64,000 nt of DNA from Flammeovirga agarivorans (GTDB taxonomy: Bacteria > Bacteroidota > Bacteroidia > Cytophagales > Flammeovirgaceae): positions 62,001-126,000 of the forward strand of contig NZ_JABAIL010000008.1 of NCBI RefSeq assembly GCF_012641475.1, written 5' to 3'. The notes under the pieces are model-generated. The model did no database searches and had not been told where the DNA came from. It saw only the letters and a program-made list of their open reading frames with translations. The translations under genes were made by a program, and so were the position numbers. How positions within the stretch are numbered: position 1 is the first letter of the stretch; the number at the start of each line of letters is the position of its first letter. This document shows, in pieces, positions 8,854-17,545 of this stretch.

Positions 8854-9978
8854 TTAAAACACATCTTGTCTTTCTATTGTATAGCTTGCTAATGGTAAAG
8901 TAAATCCATATTTACTTACAATTACGATATTATCATAAGGAATAAGATCTTTGATATTTCTCTCTTTTATCTTTGCTTCAATAATTTGAGCAACTTTTTG
9001 TGTTTCATCATCATTGATCTTGACAGTGGACTTCACCGTAATGATGAAACTTGTAGATGTTTGATTATAAGTAGTAAAGGATACATTCTCAACTTCCTCA
9101 ATCTCATCAATACTATTTATCTCAGTCATTAATGAAGAAAACACTTCCTCGTTATTATGAAACGCATCTATGTTATTCTTTTGAATTTCTACAGGTTGGT
9201 CTTCAAGGAGATAATTTAAAGAAAGAAATAGAGTTAGGAAAAAGACAGGAATAAATCCTAAATATTTTAATGAGTTGTTTTGGTGAAAGTAGTTACTACT
9301 ATTTACATTACTTGGAGTTACTCTAGTTTTCATGATTAAATCATGATACAATACTCTATCCTTTTTATTGTAAAAAAAGAGAAATGGAAAGGATAGATAG
9401 TAACTAAAAGACAAACTGTCAATTATTGTAAGAATGAATACATTTTCAATATCAATTAATTCTAAAAATTTAAAACCAAAATAAGGACTTAAAATAAGTA
9501 GGCTTCTTATAAGAGATTTTCCAATAGACAAAGTGTTTTGAGCCTCATCGATGACATGAAGTCCCATATTCTGTTTACCATATGTACTTCCTTTGGTTAC
9601 AGAACTATTGCCAATGGTAAAGTATCCAATAATAAGTATCGCACTTATTACTAACGAAGTAACAGCCCCTGTTTGTGATGTGAATAAAAGAATTCCACCG
9701 ATGATATAACTACATATGGTTAAGATTAATAAGTCGATGGCAAATGCTAATACTCTTTTTTGTGTAAAAGAAGTAGTAGTTTCAGAATTAATCTTGTTCT
9801 GTTGTCTTTCTTTTAATTCTAATAGAAGTTGTTCTTCTTCAGCTATTGCCTCACCTCTTTCTTTTAGAATTTTAATGGCAGCAAAAATAGCTTCTTCTTG
9901 ATACCTTGATTTATGGCGAATAATGGAATGAAGTTCGTCGTTAGGTTTGTCTTTAAACCTACTATAAAAAATACTCAT
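8854..9978 (-). CDS. RDD family membrane protein
   Basis: This 374-residue protein has a cytoplasmic N-terminal segment of about 75 residues rich in Glu and Lys. An RDD domain follows, with the Arg of QKRVLAFAIDLLIL in the first membrane helix and the motif GSTYGKQNMGLHVID. There are three to four membrane helices in this part. A further helix near residue 240 (GFIPVFFLTLFLSLNYLL) is followed by an extracytoplasmic tail of about 115 residues rich in Asp, Glu and Thr. RDD proteins are of poorly known function, with links to ion transport and stress. The tail is not recognised. It appears to be a single-gene unit. Confidence 0.8.
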   Translation of the reverse strand: MSIFYSRFKDKPNDELHSIIRHKSRYQEEAIFAAIKILKERGEAIAEEEQLLLELKERQQNKINSETTTSFTQKRVLAFAIDLLILTICSYIIGGILLFTSQTGAVTSLVISAILIIGYFTIGNSSVTKGSTYGKQNMGLHVIDEAQNTLSIGKSLIRSLLILSPYFGFKFLELIDIENVFILTIIDSLSFSYYLSFPFLFFYNKKDRVLYHDLIMKTRVTPSNVNSSNYFHQNNSLKYLGFIPVFFLTLFLSLNYLLEDQPVEIQKNNIDAFHNNEEVFSSLMTEINSIDEIEEVENVSFTTYNQTSTSFIITVKSTVKINDDETQKVAQIIEAKIKERNIKDLIPYDNIVIVSKYGFTLPLASYTIERQDVF

Positions 9979-10138
9979 AACGTTACGATCAATGTTTGCT
10001 TTATTATTCTAAATATCCCTATCGTCTACATAGTCACTTATAAGATTCGATGATAAAAATATAAACTGACTTTAAAAAATAACATCGCAAAAACATGCAA
10101 ATCACGTAATGAGAAATAACGTTTTGTCACATATTGAG

Positions 10139-10807
10139 CTATTCCATTAAATGGTTTTTCTTAGCATAATCGATAATGGTATCCATATCTCCTTTTACTA
10201 GCGAAGTAATATTTTGATCGATATGTTTTACAGGCCAATCCCACCAATTCAATTGTTCTAAAATGGCAATTTTTTCCTCTGAAAATCGCTGTTTGATCAC
10301 TTTTGCTGGATTGCCAACAGCAATACTGTATGGAGGAATATCTTTAGCGACTACTGCATGGCTACCAACGATTGCCCCATTACCGATCTTAACACCAGGA
10401 AGAACAGTCACAGATTTTCCTAACCAAACATCATTACCAATTACGATATCATCGTACTTCTTAAAAGGATAATCTGTTATTGGAAGTTCGTCAGACCATT
10501 TTCCTCCAAATATCGCAAATGGGAAAGTTGTAATGCCTTCAGTGGCATGGTTGGCATCTGCCATTATTATTTTTACGCCATCAGCAAAAGCACAAAATTT
10601 ACCAATATGTAATGAGGTACCTGAGAAGCCGAAATTATACAAAACATTTTCTTCTAAGAACTTTGTTGGATCCTTAAAGTCACTGTAATAGGAGTATTCT
10701 CCCACATGTATATTTTCTACTTCGCTCTTCTCTATTAGTGGTTTCAAGAAGATCGTATTCTTGAAATTTTCGACAGGGTATAAGTTATTAGGATTGATTT
10801 CTTTCAT
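10139..10807 (-). CDS. CatB/Vat-type hexapeptide-repeat O-acetyltransferase
   Basis: This 222-residue protein has the left-handed beta-helix (hexapeptide) pattern. Examples are [27 protein letters not shown] and [51 protein letters not shown]. The family catalytic His lies in ADANHATEG (His87). The loop between coils and the tail with WWDWP match the xenobiotic acetyltransferase group (chloramphenicol and streptogramin A acetyltransferases), which uses acetyl-CoA. Resistance cannot be concluded from homology alone, since many environmental members act on sugars or unknown alcohols. It is monocistronic, with 190 bases before the next gene. Confidence 0.88.
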   Translation of the reverse strand: MKEINPNNLYPVENFKNTIFLKPLIEKSEVENIHVGEYSYYSDFKDPTKFLEENVLYNFGFSGTSLHIGKFCAFADGVKIIMADANHATEGITTFPFAIFGGKWSDELPITDYPFKKYDDIVIGNDVWLGKSVTVLPGVKIGNGAIVGSHAVVAKDIPPYSIAVGNPAKVIKQRFSEEKIAILEQLNWWDWPVKHIDQNITSLVKGDMDTIIDYAKKNHLME

Positions 10808-10997
10808 GACCTTAAAGGTAATAGATCAAGAGTAGGTTGAATAAAAATGGAGGCATTAATCTTTAAAGTTTTGTCATTTTTCTTCAGATAAAAAAGTGTA
10901 ATCAATTCTGAAATGAAGAATGTGGATAATACAGCGACTTTATTAAAACCTCTATGATTTTAACTTGTGACGATTCTTCAATGTAAGAAAAAATATA

Positions 10998-11351
10998 CTA
11001 AAGAATAGCAACTGCAGTGACCGTAACTTCGATTAATACATCCCCTTCTAAGTCTACACCTAAACAAGCTCTTTGTGGCCAGTGATCGGGGTTATCACCA
11101 ATCCAATCTTGCCAAATAGAATCCATCGTTGGTTTATCATTTATATTAGCAAGGTACACTTGAGCGGATACGATTTGATGCTTATTTGAATTTAACTCGA
11201 GTAGATTTTGCTCTATGGTTGCTAGGGTTTGTTTGGTCTGATCTTCTATTGAAAGAGAAACATCTTTAGCTGTGGCTACAGTCCAAACTAAATCTTTATA
11301 AGCTGATGATTTATTCCTTCCAGTATATATTCCTCTTTTTTTTGTAATCAT
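10998..11351 (-). CDS. RidA/YjgF family protein
   Basis: This 117-residue protein has the size and pattern of the RidA (YjgF/YER057c/UK114) family: VWTVATAKDVS, QTLATIEQNLLELN, IVSAQVYLANI and the C-terminal VDLEGDVLIEVTVTA. Family members hydrolyse reactive enamine/imine intermediates. The Arg that binds the carboxylate in true RidA proteins is matched by RACLGVDL (Arg about 98). The family is certain. Whether it is a housekeeping RidA or one of the divergent paralogues is not. Confidence 0.85.
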   Translation of the reverse strand: MITKKRGIYTGRNKSSAYKDLVWTVATAKDVSLSIEDQTKQTLATIEQNLLELNSNKHQIVSAQVYLANINDKPTMDSIWQDWIGDNPDHWPQRACLGVDLEGDVLIEVTVTAVAIL

Positions 11352-11450
11352 GGTGTAGAAAGTTTATTGAATTTAATTATGAAGTTATATGTCATACAAA
11401 TATAAAATCAATTTCCACTAATTGTATTGTACTCTTAATTATTTATTACG

Positions 11451-11489
11451 AAAAAAGGGTAATGCTATTTACTTGTATAGCATTACCCT
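11451..11489 (-). terminator. Intrinsic terminator after the propeller-protein gene
   Basis: A perfect 13-pair stem, AGGGTAATGCTAT (11456-11468) against ATAGCATTACCCT (11477-11489), is followed on the minus strand by six T residues. It lies 26 bases beyond the stop of the 11.5-kb gene. Confidence 0.93.
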
Positions 11490-11515
11490 AGACTATTTCT
11501 AATAAGTATTGAAGA

Positions 11516-13150
11516 CTATTGTTTTAAGAACTTCTGAGAGTATGACTCATTTTCTGTATAAATCTTCACAATATAAATCCCATTTTTGAGTGAACTAATA
11601 TCGATATACCCGTTGGGCATTTGTTTTGCAAAACAAAGCTTTCCATCGAGGCTTAGTACTTCAATTAATTCTATATTATTGATATTGAAATTTAAAGTAG
11701 AATGTGCGGGATTTGGAAATAAAAGAGGAGCAGAAGATAAATCATTACTACTAGTAATACTACCATTTTCTGAAGAATAACTAATGGTTGTAGAATTATA
11801 CCCAGACCATCCATCTGTTACAGTAATAGTTATATCATTAGTACCAGCAACCAATGAAGTGATGTTAAGGTTACCGTTTTCCTCCGTGACTTGTATTTTT
11901 GTTTCATCATAATCTAAGAAGAAGGTCATTTTATCCCCTTCAGGGTCACTAAAAATTGATTTTAGATTAATTTCTGCGACATTATTAGTAACTACAATTC
12001 GGCCATTACTCACCAATGAATCTTCTTCAATTACTTCAGGAGCTTGATTTGTCCATCTAAGAATTGTACCACCTCTATTTGGTCCGCCTTGCAGAGTAGC
12101 AAAAAATACTTCGTCATTTAAGTAAGCTGGACTTGATACAACATCATAACCAAAATCGGAATTACTCAATAAATCATCAAAAATTCTTACTTCTCCATTT
12201 ACAGGATTGAGACCAAAAATATTAAAAGAACTCATGCCATAGATAAGGCTATCTGTTAATAGTAATCTTGTAAATGCTCGATCTGTAAGACTTCCTAGAG
12301 CTTCATAAGAACTTCCATCCAAGTTACTTTTAAAAAAACGGCCACCAGAAGCCGCATTACTTCCAGAATAGCCAAATAACCCTATTAATTTTCCGTCGTG
12401 TATTAATAATGATGAAGGTTGTGTACCTGTACTATCACTTCCTTGAATGATGTTTTCATATCCTGAGCCATCAATATTCACACGGATAAAACATCCACTA
12501 GAATTAGTTGAACCATCATTACTAACATATGGGATACCACCACCATTAAAACAAGCGATATATATACTATCTTCATAAAACACAAAATCTACAGGGTTTT
12601 GGCCTGTTTCGGAACTAGTGTTATTATATATTTTTTTGAAATTTGATCCATCCTTATTAATAGTGAAAATACTTCCTTCATCAACAGGAGATATCTGGGA
12701 ACATAACCAAAACACACTATCGGTTACGTATTTAATTTGTATCTCTTGAGCATCATCGATATCAAAGTCTTTAATCACTTTTAAGTTGTGGTCAATTAGG
12801 GAGTATTGAAACAATACTCCACCACCATTTTCACTAAATCTAGTTGTTCCGTAGATGATAGAATCGTTTGCAATTAAGCTATTTGGCATTCTAGTTACTT
12901 CATCGAATTTCCATATTTCTTCAAACCCTTGTCCATTTCTGTCGATTCGGAAGAACATACCATTGTAATCGGGTGTTCCTGAAATAATATATAGAGAATC
13001 GTTCAAACCTACCATGGCTTTAACGTTATATTCGAAATCTTCCCCTTCAAAATCATATATAAGTGATAGGTGTTTTTCTTGGTCTGATTGGCCGAAGGTT
13101 AACGGTATTATTCCAAGAATCATAGTGAGTGTAAGAAGTAATTTGTTCAT
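11516..13150 (-). CDS. T9SS-exported beta-propeller (GloVer-type repeat) protein
   Basis: This 544-residue protein starts with a signal peptide (MNKLLLTLTMILGIIPLTFGQ). Residues about 25-385 hold seven or so repeats of the pattern 'N-D-S-[LI]-Y-[GI]' (for example NDSLYIISG, NDSIIYGTT, LTDSLIYGM). This resembles the tandem GloVer/choice-of-anchor repeats that fold as a propeller. A cadherin-like Ig domain with SDPEGDKMTFFLDY follows at about residues 390-460. The end (LFPNPAHSTLNFN...) is a type A T9SS sorting domain. It is therefore predicted to be secreted or surface-anchored, but no catalytic motif is seen. It is monocistronic. Confidence 0.8.
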   Translation of the reverse strand: MNKLLLTLTMILGIIPLTFGQSDQEKHLSLIYDFEGEDFEYNVKAMVGLNDSLYIISGTPDYNGMFFRIDRNGQGFEEIWKFDEVTRMPNSLIANDSIIYGTTRFSENGGGVLFQYSLIDHNLKVIKDFDIDDAQEIQIKYVTDSVFWLCSQISPVDEGSIFTINKDGSNFKKIYNNTSSETGQNPVDFVFYEDSIYIACFNGGGIPYVSNDGSTNSSGCFIRVNIDGSGYENIIQGSDSTGTQPSSLLIHDGKLIGLFGYSGSNAASGGRFFKSNLDGSSYEALGSLTDRAFTRLLLTDSLIYGMSSFNIFGLNPVNGEVRIFDDLLSNSDFGYDVVSSPAYLNDEVFFATLQGGPNRGGTILRWTNQAPEVIEEDSLVSNGRIVVTNNVAEINLKSIFSDPEGDKMTFFLDYDETKIQVTEENGNLNITSLVAGTNDITITVTDGWSGYNSTTISYSSENGSITSSNDLSSAPLLFPNPAHSTLNFNINNIELIEVLSLDGKLCFAKQMPNGYIDISSLKNGIYIVKIYTENESYSQKFLKQ

Positions 13151-13366
13151 TATTTGCTTTAAATAGGACTAACTTAAAGTATTAATTCTCAGATAAAAAA
13201 TTAAGTGCTAGTCTAGTGTTTAATTGATTTTCGGATGTAATATAAGAAACAATAATGGAAGGGTTAAAATAGATATCTATCTAAAACCCCTTTTGATGGG
13301 TTTTACTTGAATTTATACATTTGGTTTTAACGTATTTCTAATAAACATTGTGTACAATAAAAACGT

Positions 13367-13398
13367 AAATCCAGAAAAGAACTAACCCTTCTGGATTT
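13367..13398 (-). terminator. Intrinsic terminator
   Basis: AAATCCAGAA (13367-13376) pairs with TTCTGGATTT (13389-13398). On the minus strand it is followed by ACGTTTTTATT. It ends the NTF2/hydrolase operon. Confidence 0.7.
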
Positions 13399-13420
13399 AT
13401 AGTATTGAAGGATTTACCTC

Positions 13421-14329
13421 CTACAATTTCTCATTAAACCATTTTGTACCATTTTCAATGGCCAAGCTGACTTCTTCATCTTGGTCGTAAAAATTGAACT
13501 GTTGCATTGGAGAATCTAATGCTGTTTCTAACCAAATTAACTCTTTGTCTGATGTACCAATCTCTTCGAAAAAGTTTTTTGTGTATTGAGGTAAAACACA
13601 ACCGTTCGAGTGGATCATTAATGTTGGTGCTTGAAGTTGCTTTGCATAAGGCATAGGATTTAGTGTCAACCAATTTTCCCAACTCATTACTGCAAATTTA
13701 TCATTACTCCATTCTTTTACGCCACCTCTTGCTGGGTTAAGGTAATAGTCATATTCACCATACATAGCCGCCGAAGTATTGGTGGTTGAAATGGTTTCAA
13801 TATACTCTACTACACCATTTTTAGCGAAGTTGTCTTTTGCTTTTCTTGCAGCTTCTAATTTGCTATTTACCCCTTCTTCACCACCATAGAATAATTTCAC
13901 AGCTTCATCATCATGTAACCAAGAAGCAGCAGTAACAACGGCTTTAATACGATTATCTTCTGAGGCAGCCATTAATGTATACATAGAACCTGCACATACT
14001 GCAAATGCTCCAATTTTATTGCTATCCACCTCAGGTAGGGATTGTAAATAAGTGACTGCGTTTTTGATATCTTCTACTTTCATCGTAGGGTTTTCCCAAA
14101 AGCGTGGCTCTCCTTCACTACCACCGTAGTTTCTAAAATCAAATGCTAAAGTGATAAAGCCTTGTTCAGCAAATTTTTCAGCATATAACCCCGCCATTTG
14201 CTCTTTGACAGTGGTCCAACTTCCTACTGAAATAATTGCTGGATAAGTTTCTCCCTCTTTATAGTTTGCTGGATAAAATAAATTACCTACTAAGTTTAAA
14301 CCTTCGCTTTTGAAATTAATATTTTTCAT
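13421..14329 (-). CDS. Alpha/beta hydrolase, dienelactone-hydrolase-like (Cys nucleophile)
   Basis: This is a 302-residue cytoplasmic protein. The fold is shown by PAIISVGSWTTVKEQMAG, FDFRNYGGSEGEPR, the elbow IGAFAVCAGSMYTL with Cys112 at the nucleophile position, and PTLMIHSNGCVLP near the acid position. The related 5.2-kb hydrolase also has Cys at this site. It is the last gene of a three-gene run with the two NTF2-like proteins (47 bases after the preceding stop). The AraC gene upstream may control the set. The substrate is unknown; the group includes proteins that act on small esters or lactones. Confidence 0.8.
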   Translation of the reverse strand: MKNINFKSEGLNLVGNLFYPANYKEGETYPAIISVGSWTTVKEQMAGLYAEKFAEQGFITLAFDFRNYGGSEGEPRFWENPTMKVEDIKNAVTYLQSLPEVDSNKIGAFAVCAGSMYTLMAASEDNRIKAVVTAASWLHDDEAVKLFYGGEEGVNSKLEAARKAKDNFAKNGVVEYIETISTTNTSAAMYGEYDYYLNPARGGVKEWSNDKFAVMSWENWLTLNPMPYAKQLQAPTLMIHSNGCVLPQYTKNFFEEIGTSDKELIWLETALDSPMQQFNFYDQDEEVSLAIENGTKWFNEKL

Positions 14330-14376
14330 GTCTTTATAGTTTTGTTTTGATATGGAGTTAAAAATTGAGATGAATT

Positions 14377-14805
14377 CTATTTTATTTGATCTAGTAAGCC
14401 AAAGCCTTTGGCTGCAACAATAGGGTTAAAAATTTCTACATATTCCGTGATTTTTCCTTCCTCATTAAATTTGAAAGTGGCGTAATAGTTATTCTTATAC
14501 CAACCCCCATCGTTTTTCAATTTGATCTTACCTTCAAACTTTACAAAAGTCATATTAGCTTCATTCATGGAGTATATTTCTTCAACAGGAAATTCCATTT
14601 TCTCAAAATTTTGAAAAACGGGCTCCCAATAGGTTCTAACACCTTCCTGACCCTTTGTGCCTTCTGGAAATAACCCTGAAGAATAAGGGTTAATATGTAC
14701 ACCATCTTCTGCAAATGATTGTACTACTTTTTCCAAATCATAATCTTCTAAAGCTTTTAAAAAGGCTAATGTAATTTCTTTATTTCTTTCGGATGAATTG
14801 TTCAT
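14377..14805 (-). CDS. SnoaL/NTF2-like protein
   Basis: This 142-residue protein has the cone-shaped NTF2/ketosteroid-isomerase-like pattern: an N-terminal helix NKEITLAFLKALEDYDLEKVVQSFAEDGVHINP, then strands ending GKITEYVEIFNPI. Family members include isomerases, dehydratases and cyclases. No function can be read from the residues present. The gene is 20 bases downstream of a second NTF2-like gene and 47 bases upstream of an alpha/beta hydrolase, so the three are likely one operon. Confidence 0.8.
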   Translation of the reverse strand: MNNSSERNKEITLAFLKALEDYDLEKVVQSFAEDGVHINPYSSGLFPEGTKGQEGVRTYWEPVFQNFEKMEFPVEEIYSMNEANMTFVKFEGKIKLKNDGGWYKNNYYATFKFNEEGKITEYVEIFNPIVAAKGFGLLDQIK

Positions 14806-14825
14806 AATTGTAATCTAAGAGGGAT

Positions 14826-15263
14826 TTATTTTAAACTTTCAATTGCTTTTGAAGGAAGAGAAGTATTACCATCTTGGTATTTAAAGTTGAATTGCATAAG
14901 TGTGATTTTCCAATCATTTTTCACTCTTTCTAACTCAAAATTGTAGCTACCAACCACTGTCCAAACATTTCCGGCTTCATCTTCTAAGAAGTGAGTGGCA
15001 GTACCATAACAGAATACATCTGCTTTAGTATTTCTGATGGTTGTGACAAAGTTTCCTATTTGGTGGTGAGTGGATGTAAATCCTGGAAGAATAGTTTTCC
15101 ACCCATCGATGATTTGTTTCGGAGTTAATGTTGTTTTAGGGTTCCCGTTCATGCTAGAATAATCTAACTCTACCTGATCAGAAAAGATACTTTCAATAGT
15201 ATTCCAGTCTTTGTTGTCGGTAGCGATAAATAATCGAGTGACGGTTTCATTAATTATTTCCAT
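14826..15263 (-). CDS. SnoaL/NTF2-like protein
   Basis: This 145-residue protein starts with the helix VTRLFIATDNKDWNTIESIFSDQVELDYSSM, typical of the SnoaL-like subgroup. A strand pair VFCYGTATHFLE and the closing WKITLMQFNFKYQDGN follow. It is paired with the neighbouring NTF2-like gene, and the two differ enough not to be a recent duplication. The AraC-family regulator lies 132 bases upstream in the same direction. The enzymatic role is unknown. Confidence 0.8.
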   Translation of the reverse strand: MEIINETVTRLFIATDNKDWNTIESIFSDQVELDYSSMNGNPKTTLTPKQIIDGWKTILPGFTSTHHQIGNFVTTIRNTKADVFCYGTATHFLEDEAGNVWTVVGSYNFELERVKNDWKITLMQFNFKYQDGNTSLPSKAIESLK

Positions 15264-15395
15264 AGTTCTTCGTTTTGAAAATTAAGAGATAACGTGTTGA
15301 CTTCTAATGCTTTTGTTAATGTGATGATACAAAAGTCTGAAGATTGGAATGGAAATAATTTATAGTTTCAAAGTAAGAAGTATGAATTTCAAAGA

Positions 15396-16310
15396 TTAGC
15401 TGTTTTTTCTATAGGTAAGGGGCGTCATCCCAGCATTTTTCTTGAAGAAAGCACTAAAATTATTTGGTGAGTCGAAGTGTAACCCATAGGCAATTTCTTT
15501 CACACTAACATCTGTTTGTGCCAATTCAGCTTTGGCTAAGCGTAAAATATGATGATGAATATGATTTAATGCTGTTTTTCCAGTTATTGATTTAACAATG
15601 GCATTCAAATGATTGGGGTGTACACTTAAAATCCCTGCATAATAAGTTGGAGAATGAATATTAGCTTGTGCTTCAATTTCAGCATCAGGATAAAAACTGA
15701 TTTTTATTAATTTCTGAAAACGGGAAAGTAGTTTTAAATCGGCAGAGCGATATTGTTCATCTGCAGTTTTTACATCAATATTTTTATTGAAGAGTCTTTT
15801 TACTTGATGAAGAAGTTCAAGAACATACACTTGGATAAAATTAAACTGATCGTTTTCTGCTCCAGAATATTCTTTTTTAATCTTACGGTAGATATCCAAT
15901 ATTGCGGGTAGTTCCTCCTTTGGTATTTCAAAAGGAATCGATTCATCAATCTTTAAAAAAGGAAAGTCTTCTAAAAAGCGATCAAAATAATGTGAAGATG
16001 CTAAGAAGTCTTGAGAAAGCATGATATAAAATCCTGTCCAATTGGGGACAATATCCCAAGAGAGGATCTGAAATGGAGAATTAAAAAATATCGTCACCCC
16101 ATCAGGGAAATCTGTATTGTGGCCTGTTATCGCTTTTCCATCACCATCCGCTTTAATAGCAATGGAGAAAAATTCATGTCGGAAGGGAGGCATATTTGGA
16201 ATCACCTTACCCATGTTTTCCTCAAAACTTCTGATATCAAAATGAGGGTGTAACGGGGCTGAAATTCCTATCGTTTTACAATAATCAGTTATACTTTTAA
16301 AATGCTCCAA
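15396..16310 (-). CDS. AraC-family transcriptional regulator
   Basis: This 304-residue protein has an N-terminal cupin-like sensor domain (residues 1-170). The C-terminal AraC DNA-binding domain includes VSVKEIAYGLHFDSPNNFSAFFKKNAGMTPLTYRK, the standard second helix-turn-helix. The domain order resembles regulators that control a neighbouring reductase or hydrolase set. It sits between the quinone-reductase gene and the NTF2/hydrolase operon, all in one direction, and is the obvious candidate regulator for both. The ligand is unknown. Confidence 0.88.
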   Translation of the reverse strand: MEHFKSITDYCKTIGISAPLHPHFDIRSFEENMGKVIPNMPPFRHEFFSIAIKADGDGKAITGHNTDFPDGVTIFFNSPFQILSWDIVPNWTGFYIMLSQDFLASSHYFDRFLEDFPFLKIDESIPFEIPKEELPAILDIYRKIKKEYSGAENDQFNFIQVYVLELLHQVKRLFNKNIDVKTADEQYRSADLKLLSRFQKLIKISFYPDAEIEAQANIHSPTYYAGILSVHPNHLNAIVKSITGKTALNHIHHHILRLAKAELAQTDVSVKEIAYGLHFDSPNNFSAFFKKNAGMTPLTYRKNS

Positions 16311-16400
16311 AAAGAATAAAGTTTAGTTACAGAACAAAAGTTATGTTCGGGTTAAAATTAGAATTGATATATATCGAATATTAAATCTACAAAATTTATA

Positions 16401-16441
16401 AAAAAGAACACCCCACTACCTGGGTTAATGATAGTGAGGTG
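16401..16441 (-). terminator. Intrinsic terminator after the reductase gene
   Basis: CACCCCACTA (16409-16418) pairs with TAGTGAGGTG (16432-16441) with one mismatch. It is followed on the minus strand by TTCTTTTTTATA. Confidence 0.7.
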
Positions 16442-16488
16442 ATAGAAAAATCTCTTTCAAAGAATAAAGTACTTCGGGTATAGATTAT

Positions 16489-17067
16489 CTACACATCGTT
16501 GTATCCTATTGCTTCTACTTTCGACAACCAATCTTGTCTAAATTTTTCTGTTGATTTTCTGATTGTAGCTATATAGGTTACTTTAACAGGATTCACTCCA
16601 CAAAATTGTAGTATTCCTTTTTTCATTTGATTGATAATCGGGTTACCTATAATAATGCGGTGGTACCAATGTGGACTGTCTGCAGTGACAATTAATCTGC
16701 CTGTTTTTCCTTTTAATAATTTTTTCGGGAAGACTTTTCCTTCCACATAGTCAAATGTGATTCCGGGTAAAAAAGTACGATCAATAAACCCTTTTAATTT
16801 TGCGGGCATGCTACTCCACCACATTGGGTATATCCAAACAAGATGATCTGCCCATTTTATTTTTTCAATAGCCATTTCAAGGTCAGGTTCAAAGGATGTT
16901 CTTTTTCTATAACCAAATTCTAAATTTGGGTTAAACTCTAACTCACCTATATTTAAGACCGAAACTTCAGCATCGGCTTTCTTTACACCAGTATGATAAG
17001 CATCAGCCAAGGCTTTATTAAAACTTTCTGGATCAGGGTGTCCGTTAATTATTAAAATCTTTTTCAT
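16489..17067 (-). CDS. Flavodoxin-fold NAD(P)H-dependent quinone oxidoreductase
   Basis: This 192-residue protein opens with the flavodoxin-like strand and phosphate loop KKILIINGHPDPESFN. It has the active-site strand WADHLVWIYPMWWSSMPAKLKGFIDR, which is the hallmark of the NQO/MdaB/KefF family. The enzymes use FMN or FAD to reduce quinones or related electrophiles by two electrons. Unlike longer NQO1 proteins it lacks a C-terminal domain. A strong terminator follows, so it is transcribed on its own, upstream of the AraC gene in the same direction. Confidence 0.87.
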   Translation of the reverse strand: MKKILIINGHPDPESFNKALADAYHTGVKKADAEVSVLNIGELEFNPNLEFGYRKRTSFEPDLEMAIEKIKWADHLVWIYPMWWSSMPAKLKGFIDRTFLPGITFDYVEGKVFPKKLLKGKTGRLIVTADSPHWYHRIIIGNPIINQMKKGILQFCGVNPVKVTYIATIRKSTEKFRQDWLSKVEAIGYNDV

Positions 17068-17545
17068 CGTTGTATTATTTATTTATCACAAATCTAGAAA
17101 GGGGGAGAAACTCATAATAGGACAAATGTCTAATTCAGTACTTATTTATGTTATTTTACTTATTGATCGATAATAAACCCATCATTTTTCTGTCCATTTT
17201 AATGTTAATGGCATGGATTAATCATGAGCAAAAATTGGTAAACCTATCAACACGATTTCGACCGGCTGAATACAAATTATTTCAAAATGAACAGATCAAA
17301 TCAATTAATTAGTGTAGTTATTACGTTATAAATAGTCATTTCAGTGATATTTAATTTGTGTGGTTGTGACCGTCCTAAACAAAGAGTACAACTAACTTGC
17401 TTTCAGTTAACTATTCGTTCTTCAGCAGATTCTAGATGCTTAGAAGAACATTATATATGCTTCCTTTTTTTCAATACGACACATGAGTTTTTATCCTAGG
17501 CTACTTCATGTATAGGAAGCGAACGGAAACTTCAAATTAAATGCT
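17068..17545. other. 478-base intergenic region and structured leader before the first beta-helix gene
   Basis: No gene is seen. The region holds the divergent promoters of the reductase and the first beta-helix gene. Near the right end there are nested arms: GCTTCCT (17459-17465) with AGGAAGC (17514-17520), and inside it ACATGA (17481-17486) with TCATGT (17506-17511). A 12-base string TAAACCTATCAA (17239-17250) recurs at 21127-21138, upstream of the sulfatase gene. Confidence 0.5.

Noticed and set aside
10139-10807. Calling the acetyltransferase an antibiotic-resistance gene
   Set aside because: The CatB/Vat fold and His are present, but many environmental members are not resistance enzymes and the context gives no support.
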